Source: Nectonema munidae
Lineage: Eukaryota > Nematomorpha > Nectonematoida > Nectonematidae
Reading direction: 5' to 3'
DNA: 64,000 nucleotides
Assembly: GCA_030549495.1 (NCBI GenBank)
Contig: JAUIRK010000889.1
Location: 1 to 64,000 of the forward strand
Part shown: positions 10,701-25,700 of the stretch, one piece after another
How the letters are laid out: the number at the start of each line of letters is the position of its first letter
How positions within the stretch are numbered: position 1 is the stretch's first letter
Notes under the pieces: model-generated
Databases searched by the model: none
What the model was told of the DNA's origin: nothing
The model's input: the letters and a program-made list of their open reading frames with translations, nothing else
Position numbers and translations under genes: made by a program

Positions 10701-13700
10701 ACGGTATCCATTCCTTATCAATGCGCGAATTCTTATCAGCAGAAGCCGACTCAATTGGAGCTTTCCAATCTGCGTTAAAGAGGTTAATGGAATCAGAAAA
10801 TTTAACCAGAGACCAGATTTTCAATGCTGACGAAACTGGTCCCTATTGGAAATTGATGCCCAGCCGCACTTTGGTTTTACACGGAGAGAAAACGGCAAAG
10901 AATTTCAAGACAGCTAAAGATCGAGTTACCCTTATGGGTTGTTCGAATGCGAGCGGAAAATTTAATTACCATTTATTCAAAAGTCAGCTAAGCCATGATG
11001 CTTTAAAAAACAGAACATGGACCGCCTGCCAGTCGACTACTATAGTCAGAAGAACGCGTGGATGGATGCGGTAACATTCAAGAGATGGTTTTTTGAGATC
11101 TTTGTTCTCCGTGTTCGTGAATTTTGCCAAGAGAACATTGTCGAGGAAAAGAATAATCAATATGTAATCTAATGAATTTATATTGTTTTTTTCTTTTAAA
11201 CTACTTCCTTACAATACCCTAAATTTATTTCCTTATTTTTATAAAATAATTATAATTTTCTAATCTAACACACGTGCGCATACACACACATTGAAGAAAT
11301 ATTATTTCTGTATGAAGTTTTAGGAAATTTTTCTCTAAAAAAATGGCAAAAATTTACTTTTTAATTTTTTTTTACAATGAACACACAACAATTATTACTC
11401 GAGATTATACATGCATTTAAGCTCTCAATCGTACCATAACTGCACGGTTTTATGAAGTCAATTTATCTTGTTTGTAATTCTGATTGCATCAACCTTCAAG
11501 CTCAGTAATATATTTGAAAAAATATTTTTTCAGTATAAAGAGTTTAGGAAACTCTTCTCTATTATGTAATGATATATTCTCATAACATTTACGGTTAAAC
11601 GCAGGTAGACAACTTGAGTGTCATCTCCAACCTGTATACTACGATAATTTATCTTTAACCTGTATACTACGACGGTTCATCTCCAACCTGTATACCCAGA
11701 TGATTCATCTCCAACCTATCAGTTTATATTTTGCTAGATGTAACATTTGATATATCTCTTTTGAGGAGAGGATGTTAGATAAATTATTAATTTTTTCACG
11801 ATATTAAATAATATATTTTATCAAATAATCAAAATAAAATTCTGTAATCAAAGAATTGAAAAATATTTTTTAAATAATCAAAAAATATGGAACTTTCTGT
11901 TTATATTTTGCTACCTCATACGATGTTACAAAAGTTATTATTTTTACTTTGTAATTTGCACGATTTTAAATTTTATATTTGTCAAATAATCAAATAATCG
12001 AAAAATGTTCAAATCAAAAAATATTTATTCTTTTTAAATATATCGTTGGCTCTCCTTACTTTTAAAATTGAAAGATAAAACTAGTCTTTAATAATTAATT
12101 TTTATCAAATTATGCACACACGAAACTAAAAGTAAGGGGAGCCAACGATATATTTAAAAAGAATAAATATTTTTTGATTTGAAAATTTTTCGATTCTTTA
12201 ATTATTTGACAAATATAATATTTAAAATAGTGCAAATGTAGTATATGTTAGTATAATGTTTTTTTAATAAATTAAAAATTATTTTTGAAATAAAAAATGT
12301 CGATCGAATGTACAAATTTTGAAGATATACTCTTTGTGGGTAAATTAGGCTAGGTTTTACAAGTAAATATATTTTTATTTTTCTAAAATCTGCTTTTATG
12401 TGAGGTCAGTCAACTTTTATCTAAAAATAAAATTTTATTGATTCGTTGCTTTTATCTAATTTTTTTTTGATTTCATAATAAATTTTTAAGTATGAATCAT
12501 TATAACTTTTCCTCCGAAAAATAATGCTGGTCCATACCTTTTTTGCTTTTTAGAAAATGTTCCACGACAGGAAACACTGTATAGATCCTAAACACATATA
12601 CATATACAGATGTAAATGTATTCAGATAAACTAGAATACATGTTACTCCACTAGCACATGTGTGTTGTCTTGCTTAGGAGTTTCAAACACACGGTTTGCC
12701 GATCAGACCTAAGATTTTTGTACACTTTATTTGAATAAACAAATTTATTTAAAAATGCTCAAACATAAATCTTTCGATTAAAGCATGATTTGATTGGTTA
12801 AAATTATAAAAAAAAATATTTTTTAATTTTTTTATCCAATCACAGTAATTGTTTATTCTTCCATCCACTTCAGTTGCAAATTTTAAATTTTATACATACA
12901 TTTTTTCAATCATGTATTTTCTTTTTGCATACAAACACGCCTTTTATTGCAATTTTGTGTTTCTTCTATGTAAAAAATATTTTTCGAAAATTTTACTATG
13001 TAAAAAGCATTTAAACATTAAGCTTCTTTCTTATTTTGAGTGTATATGCCTTCACTTGAAATAATTTCAATGACCAAGTGTATATTTAAGACAAAAAATA
13101 TTTGTTTCAAGATTGCAAAAGTAAATACCCAACATAAAAGCTAACAGAGACAAAAAATAATTTGGTTTAAATGTTTGTTACAAAATAAAAGCAATATTTT
13201 AAAAAAAATAGAAACACAAAATTAAATTAATTTTTCTAACACAAATGCGAACCATTTGCCATTAAAAGTTTCACTCAGAGGTTCTAAACAACCTGCGTAT
13301 ACAATTTTAAGGAAAAAATGAATTATCTCAATTCAATTTATTAGATTTATCTTAAAAAATATTTAATTTCTGAAAAATTGCACCTTGAAAATATTTCTTT
13401 CAAGGATTAAAAAAGTTCTTGAAAATGGGTTCTAGGCACTCACAGTGTTAAATAGATTGCGTTTCAAATTTCCTAGCCAGATATACTAAACCAGATTCTC
13501 TGAAAGAAACTATTATAAAGTATAATATTTAAAAAGCATATAAAAAAAGATGAGAATATATAAAGTTGGGACGGAAGGGTGTGTTTGAAATGCAAAAAAA
13601 TTGCACGGAACAATGAAAAAGTGTGTTTGAAATGCATAATCGAGTAAAAAGAACTGAAAATAGAATAATATAGATAAAAGATTGGGCAAACTTAAGTTTT

Positions 13701-16700
13701 AACGGTTTTTATGCGGTCCGCTGATATAAAATTATTTAAATAATTTATAATCTTTTCTAATTTGAAAAAAAAATTTTGTCTCAATGATATCTTATAGCCA
13801 TTCTTTTCAATACTTTCAAAAAAATTATAGTATAAACAAGAAGCATACTTTCAAACAATTCAGAAAATGGGGCGATGAAAAAGTTTAATAGTGTGAATAT
13901 TTCATTTTATTTTTTTGTAAAATAAATAACTCTCCTTTAGAGGTGTTGACTTTCTATTTAAATACACTAGAAGCACCTTTTTTAGTTGAATCCACTAGAA
14001 TTATTAATTTTGACCTGTGATAAGGGGTTAATTTCTTCTTCTTCCTTGCTTATACCTGAGAAGAAAAAGAAACTAATCTCTTATTGTGGGTTAAAAATTA
14101 ATGATTGAATTCAAATTGAAGCCAACATTGAATATTAGATAGTTATTAATTTCTATCATCTCTCTAAACAGAAATTAATTTGTAAGTGACTTAAAAATAT
14201 TCAAAATGTTTATAATGATTCGATTCAAGTGGATAAAAACAAGTAAATATGGATTTTTTGAGATGACTTTAACAAAAACAAAATACTTTATGATTATAAA
14301 ATCGCTTACCTTTTCTTTTAGTGTAACATTTTCCTGTAGTCGGTGCTATAAATGCACCTGCTAACATCAGTTTTGAACCTTCTTTAATAATTTCCAATTC
14401 TTGAATTTCTATTTCTAAAAATTAATTTCAAAACTATTTAAGAAAAGTTGTATTGTGTTATATAAGAGCGTGTTTGCTGACTTATTTCATTCCTTTCTCC
14501 CCCTTATCAACTTTCAACATTCTGATTGCGTGTTATCTGCCTATATATGTATACAAATTGGGTCTACTTCGTTTTTACGCATAATTATTTAAGGTTCCGA
14601 TGATTTAGCAAGTATGAAACATTGACGATGAATTGATCGTTTTGAAATTAGTCATAGAAGTAATATTGAAAAAAATCGAATTAATTGAAAAGTAAAATAT
14701 AAACAATTTATATTAACTTTGTGAAAAAAACAAAATATATCTTTTTCAAAAATGGAATATAAAAATTATACTAAAAGATAATAATATAAGGAAAAGTTTA
14801 CAAAATTGTAAAAAAAGTGTTATCTCAATCTTGAATCTTTATTGGAAAGTATGATATTGAACTTAGGGAACTACTATACACTAAAAAAGAGTTGTACTTC
14901 AGATGCGTACAATAATGGAAGTAAATAGTCCTTGTGTGATAGAAGTACTACACTGCATATGCATTCATTCTCAAAGCTCTAAAACAGGGTAAGGAAACAT
15001 GTCGCATGTTGGGCATCAACTGAGGTCTTTTACGATCTTTCATTTTTTATCTTTACTATGTTTCAGATGCTCGAAATGAAATGTCTGAAGATTTCGTAAA
15101 ATCTCTTTTTGAGAAGAGGAATAATTTGGAAAAAGACGGCAGAATATCCCAGTATTCGTGAAAATCAACAACGATAATTTCCTCCTTTTCCTAAGCATAG
15201 TGTTAGGAAGTCTTCCTTCGTACTTGGCTAAAATGAACACTTCGCTTATAGCACCCTTTACAAATGAGAACTTGGAGGCTAATTGAAGAACCGTTGTGTT
15301 AGAACGCGGTATGAAAAGCTTTACAACTCGTAAAGCTCTAAAAGCGTAAAGTATCCACTCGTCTGTATTGCATATTTAAAAATGTTATATTTTCCTTGTC
15401 TATACAACTGTTCTTTTCTATACAAATTGTATTTCTTTACTTAGAACTTGAATGATTTACGTACAATTCATTTCAACATCAACTCACATTTGATGAATCA
15501 TACCAACTCAACTAAATCGCTCTTGTTTGACTACCAACTCTCCTCACTAGTGCATCTACTTTGCTATATCTATCGACTTCTATTTGAAATTATACAAAAA
15601 AATTGGTGTTTAAAGAACTAAAAACTTAATAAATAACGAAAAAACTAACGAATCAGATAAAAACAAACTTTATAACTCACAAAGTAGCGAACCAGCTGAA
15701 ATCCAAACTCGCAGAAAAAAATAGGTGGGCAGCATTTCGCAAAATTTTCCAAGACTTAAATTTAAACTGTGGAATTTTTTTGAATTCTGACAATGCATTG
15801 GCACTCAATGAAACTTGTAGAGTAAAGTGCTGCTTCTAGAGTAGGTATACAATCAAAATTTTTTAGCCTTGAAAACAGTTAAAATACGATTCAAATCTAA
15901 GTATAGTCATGATTGAGCCTTTAATTAAGTTATATGTTGATATAGGGAGGGGTAATTATATATGTTTGAGATGAGTTAACTTTTTTAAAAATGGGATATT
16001 AAATTACCTAAAAAAATTGATTCCAAATTTAAATATAAAGAAAAATTATCTAGTTTACACATCAAAATCTAAATATGAAAAACGAATTTTGACATTATGT
16101 TCTATTTTGATTAGTCGAAGGTATATCATGTTTTTTTCTCTTCTCACAGATGTTTAAAACATACAGTTTAGCGGTATCGATTTACATGTTATCTATCAGT
16201 CAAACCAGTCATTGTTATTCAATTTCTATCGAATTCCATTAAAAACTGAACATCGCTCGTTTTCCATTTTTTTTATCATTAAACGTATTTTTTGGAGATG
16301 AAGCATCTGATGAAACAAAAATAAGATAATCACATTTTTCAATTGATAAATAATTTCATTCTAAAAACTTCAAACACATCTATACAAAATAAGTATAAAA
16401 AATTACGCATTTCTCCTGTGTATTTTATATCATATTCCACTTTTTGTCCTAAAGACAAAAAAATTTGCAATTTAAAAAGGAAAACTGGTATATCTCTTCT
16501 GTTATCGGTATATATTTTAGATTTGCCGTTGCTTTTTCTATATATTGTTTGACTTTCAATGTTTCCATTATTTTCTATCAATTCAGCCCATTTATTCATA
16601 TTAACTTCAGATCGGAATTGAATTTGAGTTGAGTCGTTGGGAAATGTCAGTATCGCACTAAGGAAGAATGTGGAATTCTCAGGGACCTCTAAATTTTGGA

Positions 16701-19700
16701 AAATTGATTAGGAGAAAAGTGAAAAGAAAGTTTTACGTTGGCATTTGTAATCCACGTGTGCAAAGCCAGAGTCACATATACAAGAATACGTATAATTTTC
16801 ATAATATATTATATCTTTTGTGTGTCCGTTGCAGTACTCTGAAAATAAAAATAAAAGATACAACAAACATATAGAAAACGCGTCAAAGACGTGTGAGAAA
16901 GACAAGTTTCGAACTCGCTGTCAACGGACCCACCGACCTTGCTCTTCTTTCGTCCGAGAAACGCAATAAAATGACACTGTCGAAAGCATTCGAAAATTAG
17001 CGAGTTATAGTTTTATTCATTAATCTTATTAGGGTTGCAGACTTTTACTGCATTAAGTTCTTCTCTTTTTCCCTTGTCTAACTAGGTTAGAATTTAAAAA
17101 TAATTTATTGTCAAATTTAGTATAGATAAAATAAAAGTTATACTTTTGAATACTTTTAGTCTTGTCAAACTTTAAGAGATAACGTAGAACACTTTGATAT
17201 TTGGTTATGATAGCGCAAGAATCAGATTTTTACACAATTGTCTTCCCATTTGAATATTGTATCACAAGTAAGACATTCAACATAAAAAGTATGCAATGGT
17301 GCTATACCCTTATACTAAAGGAAATACAGAGCCATATTTGTTGTTTATACAAAGCGTATTTTATGCCGGTCAATATTCTATAACGTTTTTTAAATATGAC
17401 GTTTTCTGTGTATTTAATTTGATTCGTTTTAAAATAAAGTTTATTCATTTTTTTTGAATTTTTTTTTATCTCAATTTTACTCATTTAAAAATGGCGGCCA
17501 TTTGAAAAGTGTATCATAAAAAGAAATTTAAAATTTAGTTTTCAATTACTTTTTATTACCATTTATTCTAATGAAATCTAAATCTAGTACCTCAAAAAGT
17601 TTGCTTATAAGTCCTAATATCTCTGTTACTCATGACTGGATATGTTTCAATTGTGAAAGTAAATCTAATGAAATGATGAAATGCAGCTCATGCCTTAATT
17701 GGATGTGCTACACATGTCAAAGTATATCTAATCATATGGTTAACTAAATTGAAAAATTTGAAGGATGTGGTAACCGTTGGTTTTGTGCGGCTTGTAGGAA
17801 AGATGGTACACCTACGCTGAAAAAAGTCATTGATAAAATAAACGAAGATATTACCTCTTTCAAAAAGAACAATGAAAAGCATATTAATAAAATAAATGAA
17901 GATCTTTCTACAAAAATGACGGAGGTCTTTGACCACAATAAACATCTTGTAAACACGATTGAGATATCTCATAGCAAATTGAATGAAAAGATCAATAAAC
18001 TAATTGAAAAAATCTCACATAATTCTACTCAGAAATCAACTTCTTCTCTTCCACAAGATTTTTGGCAAATACTTAAAGATACGCTATCGAGCTAACGTGC
18101 CACTGAACTAGACATAAAACGACGTAAAGCCAATCATATAATTCATGGTGTTGAAGAGTATAACAATGATGCTAAAAGAATTAATGTCGCTCAATTTGTT
18201 CAAGATCTGTTCGATAGACATCTATCCATTGGTAAAATAAAAGTAACAAATCTGATCAGACTTGGTAAAATAAAAAAAGAAAAAAAAAAGGCCTCCAAAT
18301 TACTTACAAGTGCTACTCTGACAAGAACTTGGTTGTAAGTGCCCTACCCAACTTGAAAAATGCTCCAGACAATTTCAAAAAGATCTTCATTTCAAAAGAT
18401 CTTAATCCTGAAGAACGTGAAAAAATGAACAAGTTAAGAATTAAAGTGAAAACGTTGAATCAAGAAAACAAAGATGAATCAATAATATATTTATTAAGAG
18501 GTAGTTCTTTAAACGACTTCCGTGTGATCAAGAAAAAAAAATATGCTCATCAAACACTACTTGCCACCAACAAATCAACAGAACCTACAAGTTAAAACAA
18601 TCAACTTTCATTTCAAGTCAACATAAAGAAATTTTCCGAAATATTTTATCTGTATTCTATATCAATTCTAATCAACTTCTTCCCAAAATGTCAGAGCTTT
18701 GTTTGGTAATAGACAAAACAAATTCTGATTTGATTTTTATTACCGCAGTTCTTTCAAAAAATAAAGGTTTATTTCTGCTAGTCTGCTTCACCTATAATCT
18801 GTGCAGTTTTTCAATGGTCAACAATTTTGATAAAGTAATTAACCATGCTTTTAAAACTAGAGAAATCATTGCTTATTTTAAATATAAATATATAAATTAT
18901 ATTACTTTAGGAATTGAAAATAATGACAAAAACTTTATCGTTTGCTGCATTTATAGAAGCCCCTCAATTAATATGGCTTGTTCTACTCATGAAATAATTC
19001 GTCTCTTTTCAACCCTCATTGACTGGTTTCCTAAATTTACTATAATTTTCATTGGAGATTTTAACTATCCCTCTATTCCTTGGAACTCCAAAGTTCACAA
19101 CGCTAGAAAGAATTCTTCTGCTATCAAGTTTGTAGAGTACCTAGCTTCAAACAACTTATTCCAATTAATTCAGGATGCTACTAAATTAGATTATACTGGA
19201 AAAAAAGTATTTTAGACCTCTTAATTACGAATTTCCCTTCTGATCTTTTCAAATATTTCTGTTTTACAAGCATTGGATGGTCGTGTGATCATTACTATAT
19301 TACGTTCGATTTTTTTTATATTGTCAACGCTTCATCTTCTATAACCACCAAACTAGATGTTCGCTCGGGAAGATACAATAAAATAAGAGAATATTTGTCC
19401 AATGTTAATTGAAACCTATATAATAAATACTCTTTTTTTAGAGTTTTATGATGTTTTCATGAGAGTTATATACGAAGCTATTGCTGAGTTTATACCTTTA
19501 ATGAAAAAGAAAACAAAATATAATCCGTATATGAGCAGATCAACTACATACATATACAAAAGAAAAAAAACTCTTCAAGAAGTACCTGAAGTTTAAAGAC
19601 CCTAAAATGTTGTTACAACTCAAAGAAATATCAAATAAATTAAGAAAAGAAACAAGAAAAGCAAAGCGTTTCTTTGAATGTAACATTTCAAAGAACATAA

Positions 19701-22700
19701 AAGACAAGCCTAAAAAGTTTTGAAATTATATAAACGTATTGAAAAAAAGAAGCCATAGTTTAAATACTATAATTGATAAAAATAGAAATCGTGTAAAATC
19801 TGATAACATAATTGCTGAAACATTCAGTGAGTACTTTTCTTCTGTATTTACTAACCCTCAAACCCATCCTCCAAAAATATTACACAAGTATCATCACTAC
19901 TCACCGATGGAAGATGTAGTAATCAGTGAAAAAACTTATTTCAGAAACTTAGCTCTCAGCGGCGACAAATCACCTGGTATTGATAATTTGCACCCATATA
20001 TTCTGAAAGAACTTTCCCAAGATTTGGCATTTCCTATAACAAAGTTATTCAACCTATCTTTAAAAGAAGGAGTCATACCCAAAACTTGGAAATCTGGATT
20101 AGTTGTGCCTGTACATAAAAGTTCCGACCCCGAGCTTCCTTCAAACTACAGGCCTATTAGTTTAACTTCCGTCCTGTCAAAAGTGCTTGAATCTATAGTT
20201 GCTGATAATATTCTTTTTTATTTGGAAGAAAAGAATTTGATTAACACTAACCAACATGGTTTTCTGAAAAAAAAATCTACTGTAACACAATTATTGGAGT
20301 TCCATGATGATGTTACTAATCTCCTTGAAAATAATGACACGGTTGATGTTTTATATATTGACTTTCGAAAGGCAATTGGCATAATTATTTACTCAGTAAA
20401 TTGAAGGCCTATAACAGTAACTCTAGAATTATTAATTGGATTGATAACTTCTTGACCGATAGAACCCAGTTTGTTACCGTGAATGGCCATATATCAAATT
20501 CAAGTAGAATGACTGGTGGTGTTATCCAAGGTAGTGTGATAAAACCATTACTTTTCAACATTTACATAAATGATCTGCATACCCAAGTTCGTTCTCGCTT
20601 AAAATTGTTTGCTGATGATCTTAAAATGTACTCTGAATCAACTAACAAATCTAAACTACAACTTCAAGCCGACCTTTTTACTTTATACCAATGGTGTCAC
20701 ACTTGGGGTATGGATTTAAACTTTTCTAAATGTTATTATTTACAAATTGGTTTAAATAATAGCGGCACTCACTACATAGGTGGTTATAATATTAAGCGTA
20801 CTTAACAAATTAACGATTTAGGAACTATTATTGATGATGCTCTCAAATTTAAACCTTAATTTTCAAAAATCATGTCGAAAGCTTACTCTATATTCCATTT
20901 AGTGCTTCGATATTTATCTTTCTTTGAACCCGAGATAGCTAAACCTATATATAAAGCTTTGATACGACCCATCCTTTAGTACGGTAATGTTATAGCGCAA
21001 CCTACCTGCATAAAAAATATGAAATCTTTGAAGAAAGTACAGCAACATATAACCAAAAGAATAAAAGGCCTCAAAGAACTGCACTATAAAGAACGATTGC
21101 AGACTCTGACTTTATCACTTCTGTCATACAGATATAAAAGAAACGACATGATAACAGTATTTAGCACCATAAATAAAAACATTATTGTTAATCGTGATAT
21201 TCTACCCCCATTTTCTTCAAGATTTCAAAGAACTTATCTGTACAAATTTATAAAAAGCTGACACAAAAAGCACTTCGGCAAAAACTTCTTTTCAAACAGT
21301 ATCAACGACTGGAACAGCCTTCCCGCGTATGTAGTGAACTCTCCTAATTTAAACATCTTCAAGCAACGTCTTGAATACTCTTTCCTAGCTTAGTAACTTG
21401 GAATATCCTAGTTTTCTTATATTAATCTTTTTTCCATAATTGTCACTTATACTATTCTAGATCAGTTTAGTTATTCTTTTTCTTTTCATTGATGCGATCA
21501 TTACAAGCAAATTTGTTTTTCTATTCGCTTAATAAATTATGTTATGTTACTCCGTCAAGGATGTTATTTAATAACTATGGGGAGACAGAAGTGTAAAATT
21601 CTTGTGTAGATCAGTTTTTAATGACTCTATCTTATGGAGGTATTGGCATCGGGTTGAACGTTGCCTCATTCAAATATAATTAATTATTTTCGTTTTACTA
21701 ATGTCTAGAGAAGTCAACTTTATCACATATATTGGACTAAAAATATCTCATCTCAAATATGCATTCCTCATCATCTTTAACTTGTAAAATATATTTTAAA
21801 AAATGAAGTTTTTTAATGATTTTGTCTCCGCGCTAAATAATAACCTGCAATCACTTCAAAATTATGTAGAATGGGAAAATTTTTGTTTGTTTTTGCTAAA
21901 TTGTCCGAGCAAACAAATTTAAAAAGGTTAGATTTTTGAAAATATATTTTATAAATAAGATATCATTAGAAAACATCTTTAATAAATCGGCTAGCGTCCG
22001 TCTGTCGCTGGAGGCATTTCGAGTGTTTGAAATTATTTTTTTGTGTTTATTTTTATATAATGCAAAATTTATATTGATCTTATTGATTAATTTTATGGCA
22101 ATGTACAGTGGTGTGATGATCAGTTATTGATTTTTAGCATAGTTGTATCTTTTCAAGTATAGAAATTTTATAGATCTATATTTTCTAGATTCTATATAGG
22201 TATAGATCTATTTTGCTACTGTATCATATTTTGTTAACTAATTCTAATATTGTGAATTCAATGGTCATGATATTTTTTGATCAACCTTTTGTCGCTTGAC
22301 TAGAAACTAACACTTTACCAATGATACTATGTTTCGACCACCGGACAGACTAGTATTTGCATATTTTACTAATTTATTTTTTGTCTCTTATTTAATATTT
22401 TTCTTCTTTATCGAATTTAAAATTGTAAAAAGTTTCCTACAGACTATAGGATAAGTAGTTTAAAAATGTCAGTGCTCCTCATTTTGCGATGACAATATTA
22501 TCGTTTGAAAAATTGCGACAAATACTGTCATGATAAGGGGAATTATGGAGAGAAAAATTTTTCTCTAAGAAACATGGAAATTTAATGAAAGTTCAAGTTA
22601 AAATTTCTCACCTAGGCAATCGACCAACTGGTAACGGTAATCAAGAGAGCAGTGACATTTATATACACCGATTGTTCGATGACAATGGGAATGTACTTCA

Positions 22701-25700
22701 CACGTTCGAGAGGTAATAGTTGGACAGAAACCTAAATTAATTAAATTAAATCAGGAATAAAAAAGCTTATTTTCTAGTTACGTATGCAAGTTCTTTCATG
22801 ATATGAATAATATGCATATTCTCCTTTGCAATAGCAAGCGAATCCTGTTTTTGTTTCCACACACTCTGAACCTCCTGAGCACGTTTAATTTTCTGGCACA
22901 TATGTGCATAAATGATTCTCTAATTTTGAAAAAAAAAATGAAATCGTTTTAGAGAATAAAATAACTTTGATAAAAAAGCAGCTTTATTTTTAATATTTGT
23001 CTTATTCTTTGCCAAGCTATGAGTAATATTTGAAGTGGTTGAAGTACTACCATTCACTTTCAGTTTTCATAAGAATAATGACACATTATAAAAGTTGGCG
23101 ACGTGAACGTATGCAGAAGTTAGCGTATAAATTATAGGAGTGTGAGCATTGGACTAACGAAATTTGTCTTAAGGAAGGTTGATCGGTTTTTAAAAGTAGG
23201 ATGGAAACCTGTTCAGTCATAATAAATTCATAGACGGTAATAAATTTTCTGACAGAATTAAATTCATTTTGCTAATTTTTCTTCTATATAACATTCATAT
23301 GCTCAATCAACGAAACAAAGAGTAAATTGCTGACTAAGCATGCTAACTAAAAACAAACTCGCTAAATGAGTAATTTAGTTACTCAATAACTTCTCATTCT
23401 CATTGTTGCTATCTTTACTAACACTTTATGTATTACAAATCAAAATGATGGGAATTTTGAACTGAATCATATGGTATTATTTTACTGCTACAATTCTTTG
23501 AAAAATTAATTAAATCTCAATCTTATGTTAAAATGTCGTTTTTGAAAAACTTAAAATTAAACAAACGACTTATCCTTAAAATTAATATGATCTCCTTTTA
23601 ACACACAAATGTAATTTTTTGTCCATAACTTTGTGTCAATTATTATAGTTTTTAACAATGAAGCAAGTATAAAAATGCCTTCATACTTCTATCCGCAATC
23701 TAATTATATACAGGGCCGGTATTAGTGTTGGCGGGCTCTATACAAAATGGAATGCGCAGGACCCAGTGTGGGTAGGTAAAAGACTAAAAATGAGAAATAA
23801 GATTTAGGTAAAAAAAAAGGATTTGTTTTATTACTTTTTCATCAACACAAAATAACGATCAAAGTAACTTTACTTTGCGGACCTTGCCTTTAGCGAAGTC
23901 ATACAATATATCATCAAAATGAAAAATATGAAGCACGGGGTCCACTGCGGCCGCATAGGTTGTAGTGGCCTATAGAAGTATATAGGAATCATATAAAAAG
24001 CATTTGAAATAATTCAACGCTAATAAAAAGATATACGAATAGTCTTTTAACGATATTATATACCAATAGTAGAGGTATATACGAAGCCTTTGAATTGAAA
24101 GTCATTATCCTATTATGAAGATATACGAAATAATTTTAAAATTATGATTGACTATAACTTTTCAATTACAAGTCTAAATTTATAATAATGAATATCAAAA
24201 AGTACGTCTCTACGAGATTTTTAATTGTTTTCAATTAAAAATTGATCCTAATTATTATTTGGATTTAAAGAATCAAAGATCTTTTATTGCAAAAATAACT
24301 TGGTATTATTAGAGATATTTACAATCTTATTACAGATTCGTAATCTACGCATTAAATAGGTCTAGAATCCGCTTTAAAAAGTTTAATTTTAAAAACAAAA
24401 AGGAAGATTTTTTGGGATTTGGCAAACTTCCGTTTCAAAACATCACTAGATATGACAATTCTATTAACGGATTTGGTAAACTTCCGTTTCAAAACATCAC
24501 TAGATATGACAATTCTATTAACGGATTCGGTTTCATCGTAATTTATTCAGTCAGAAAAGACTTATTATGTAAAAAATTTTGAAAGTTTTAATTTTTTGCC
24601 GTTTTCAGGTACTAATGGATTGAAAACGATATTAGATTTGGAAAAATCATTGCTCTGTTGAAATCAGCTTGAAAAGTTATATAGGAATGATCTATCAAAT
24701 TATACTTAGCTATGGGATTAATATGAAATATTCGAAAAAATCATCGTCTTCCAGATTGCTTGAAAATAATAAGTTTAAAATAATTTTTTTTACTGTGCAA
24801 ATTGTCGGATGTGCAAAAATGTTACTTATTTTTATATCCGTAAGTTTAAATATTTTCTTCTTTGTGCAATATTTCGAAAAGTATAATAGATATAAATTGC
24901 AAATTCTTAAACGAGTTTAAAAAAATAATGTCTTAATTTTTTTAAATTGTCTATTAAAAAAGAATAAACATTATTTCTCAGTTATTTCGCATTTAAATCT
25001 TTTTTAATGGAAAACATTTTTTATTCTGAAAACTTAATGTTAATATATTTGATAATGATAGGGTTAAATTTAAAAGTAAAAATAAATAATAAATTACGAA
25101 AATGAAACTAATTTATGGTTTAGGTAATTTTTCATAATAAGGGTAATAAACCCAAATTTTTCCTAATCAATAACAAACTTTCGTGTGTTTTTAGGATATT
25201 ACTCAGCTACCGGTGGGCTATTCGGGACCGAAGTTCAGATGAGAAAGAGGAGTAAACTTATCCATCAAAAAGGATTAAAACTTTTTTATTTATTATTTGA
25301 GATATAGCGGATCATGATTCTAGACATGTTTAGACATTTATAGATCATATATATTCAGGAGATTGGCGTATAAGACAATCCTTGTTTGTCTATGTCAAAA
25401 AAATTTTTTTTATGATCATTTAGACATTTTTTGGTACTCAGAGAAATAATCAATAACGTAATCAAAAATTGTATTAGAAGTATATACGAATAGTATTAAG
25501 AGCAGAGCAGGGCCTTATGCAAAATGGATTGCGCAGGACCCAGTGTGAATAGCGAAAAAGATTAAAACTGATAAGATTTTGAAAAAAAGATATTTGTTTT
25601 AAATAACATTTCAACATTTACAAATGATTAGATTGGCTTATAGGTAACTGTTGTAAATAAAGTGTCTCACAACATAATTGGAATGTTGTAGATAAAGTGG

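Larger units (their letters stand above)
17540..21550 (+). mobile_element. CR1/Jockey-like LINE, nearly full length, degenerate
   Basis: Non-LTR retrotransposon about 4 kb long, opposite in strand to gene A and inside its intron 5. ORF1 begins at 17571. It has a PHD-like zinc finger (WICFNCES..MMKCSSC..WMCYTC..RWFCAAC), a coiled coil and a C-terminal RNA-binding-like part (VVSALPNLKNAPDNFKKIFI). ORF2 starts near 18650 with an AP-type endonuclease (IFIGDFNYPSIPWNSKV) and a reverse transcriptase (SGDKSPGIDNLHPYILKEL, NYRPISLTSVLSKVLE, MTGGVIQGSVIKPLLFNIYI, LKLFADDLKMY). The active-site motif is FADD. The 3' end near 21530 has AATAAATTATGTTATGTTAC, a short pentamer repeat as in CR1-type tails. 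Several stops and frame changes are present. Confidence 0.85.

Noticed and set aside
15040-15240. Minus-strand 66-codon frame with NTGIFCRLFPNY
   Set aside because: Might be repeat-encoded protein, but I could not match it to a family or find splice sites; left unassigned.
16880-16990. tRNA-like sequence GAGTTCGAAAC on the minus strand
   Set aside because: A B-box-like match alone; no convincing A box or cloverleaf, so neither a tRNA gene nor a supported SINE.
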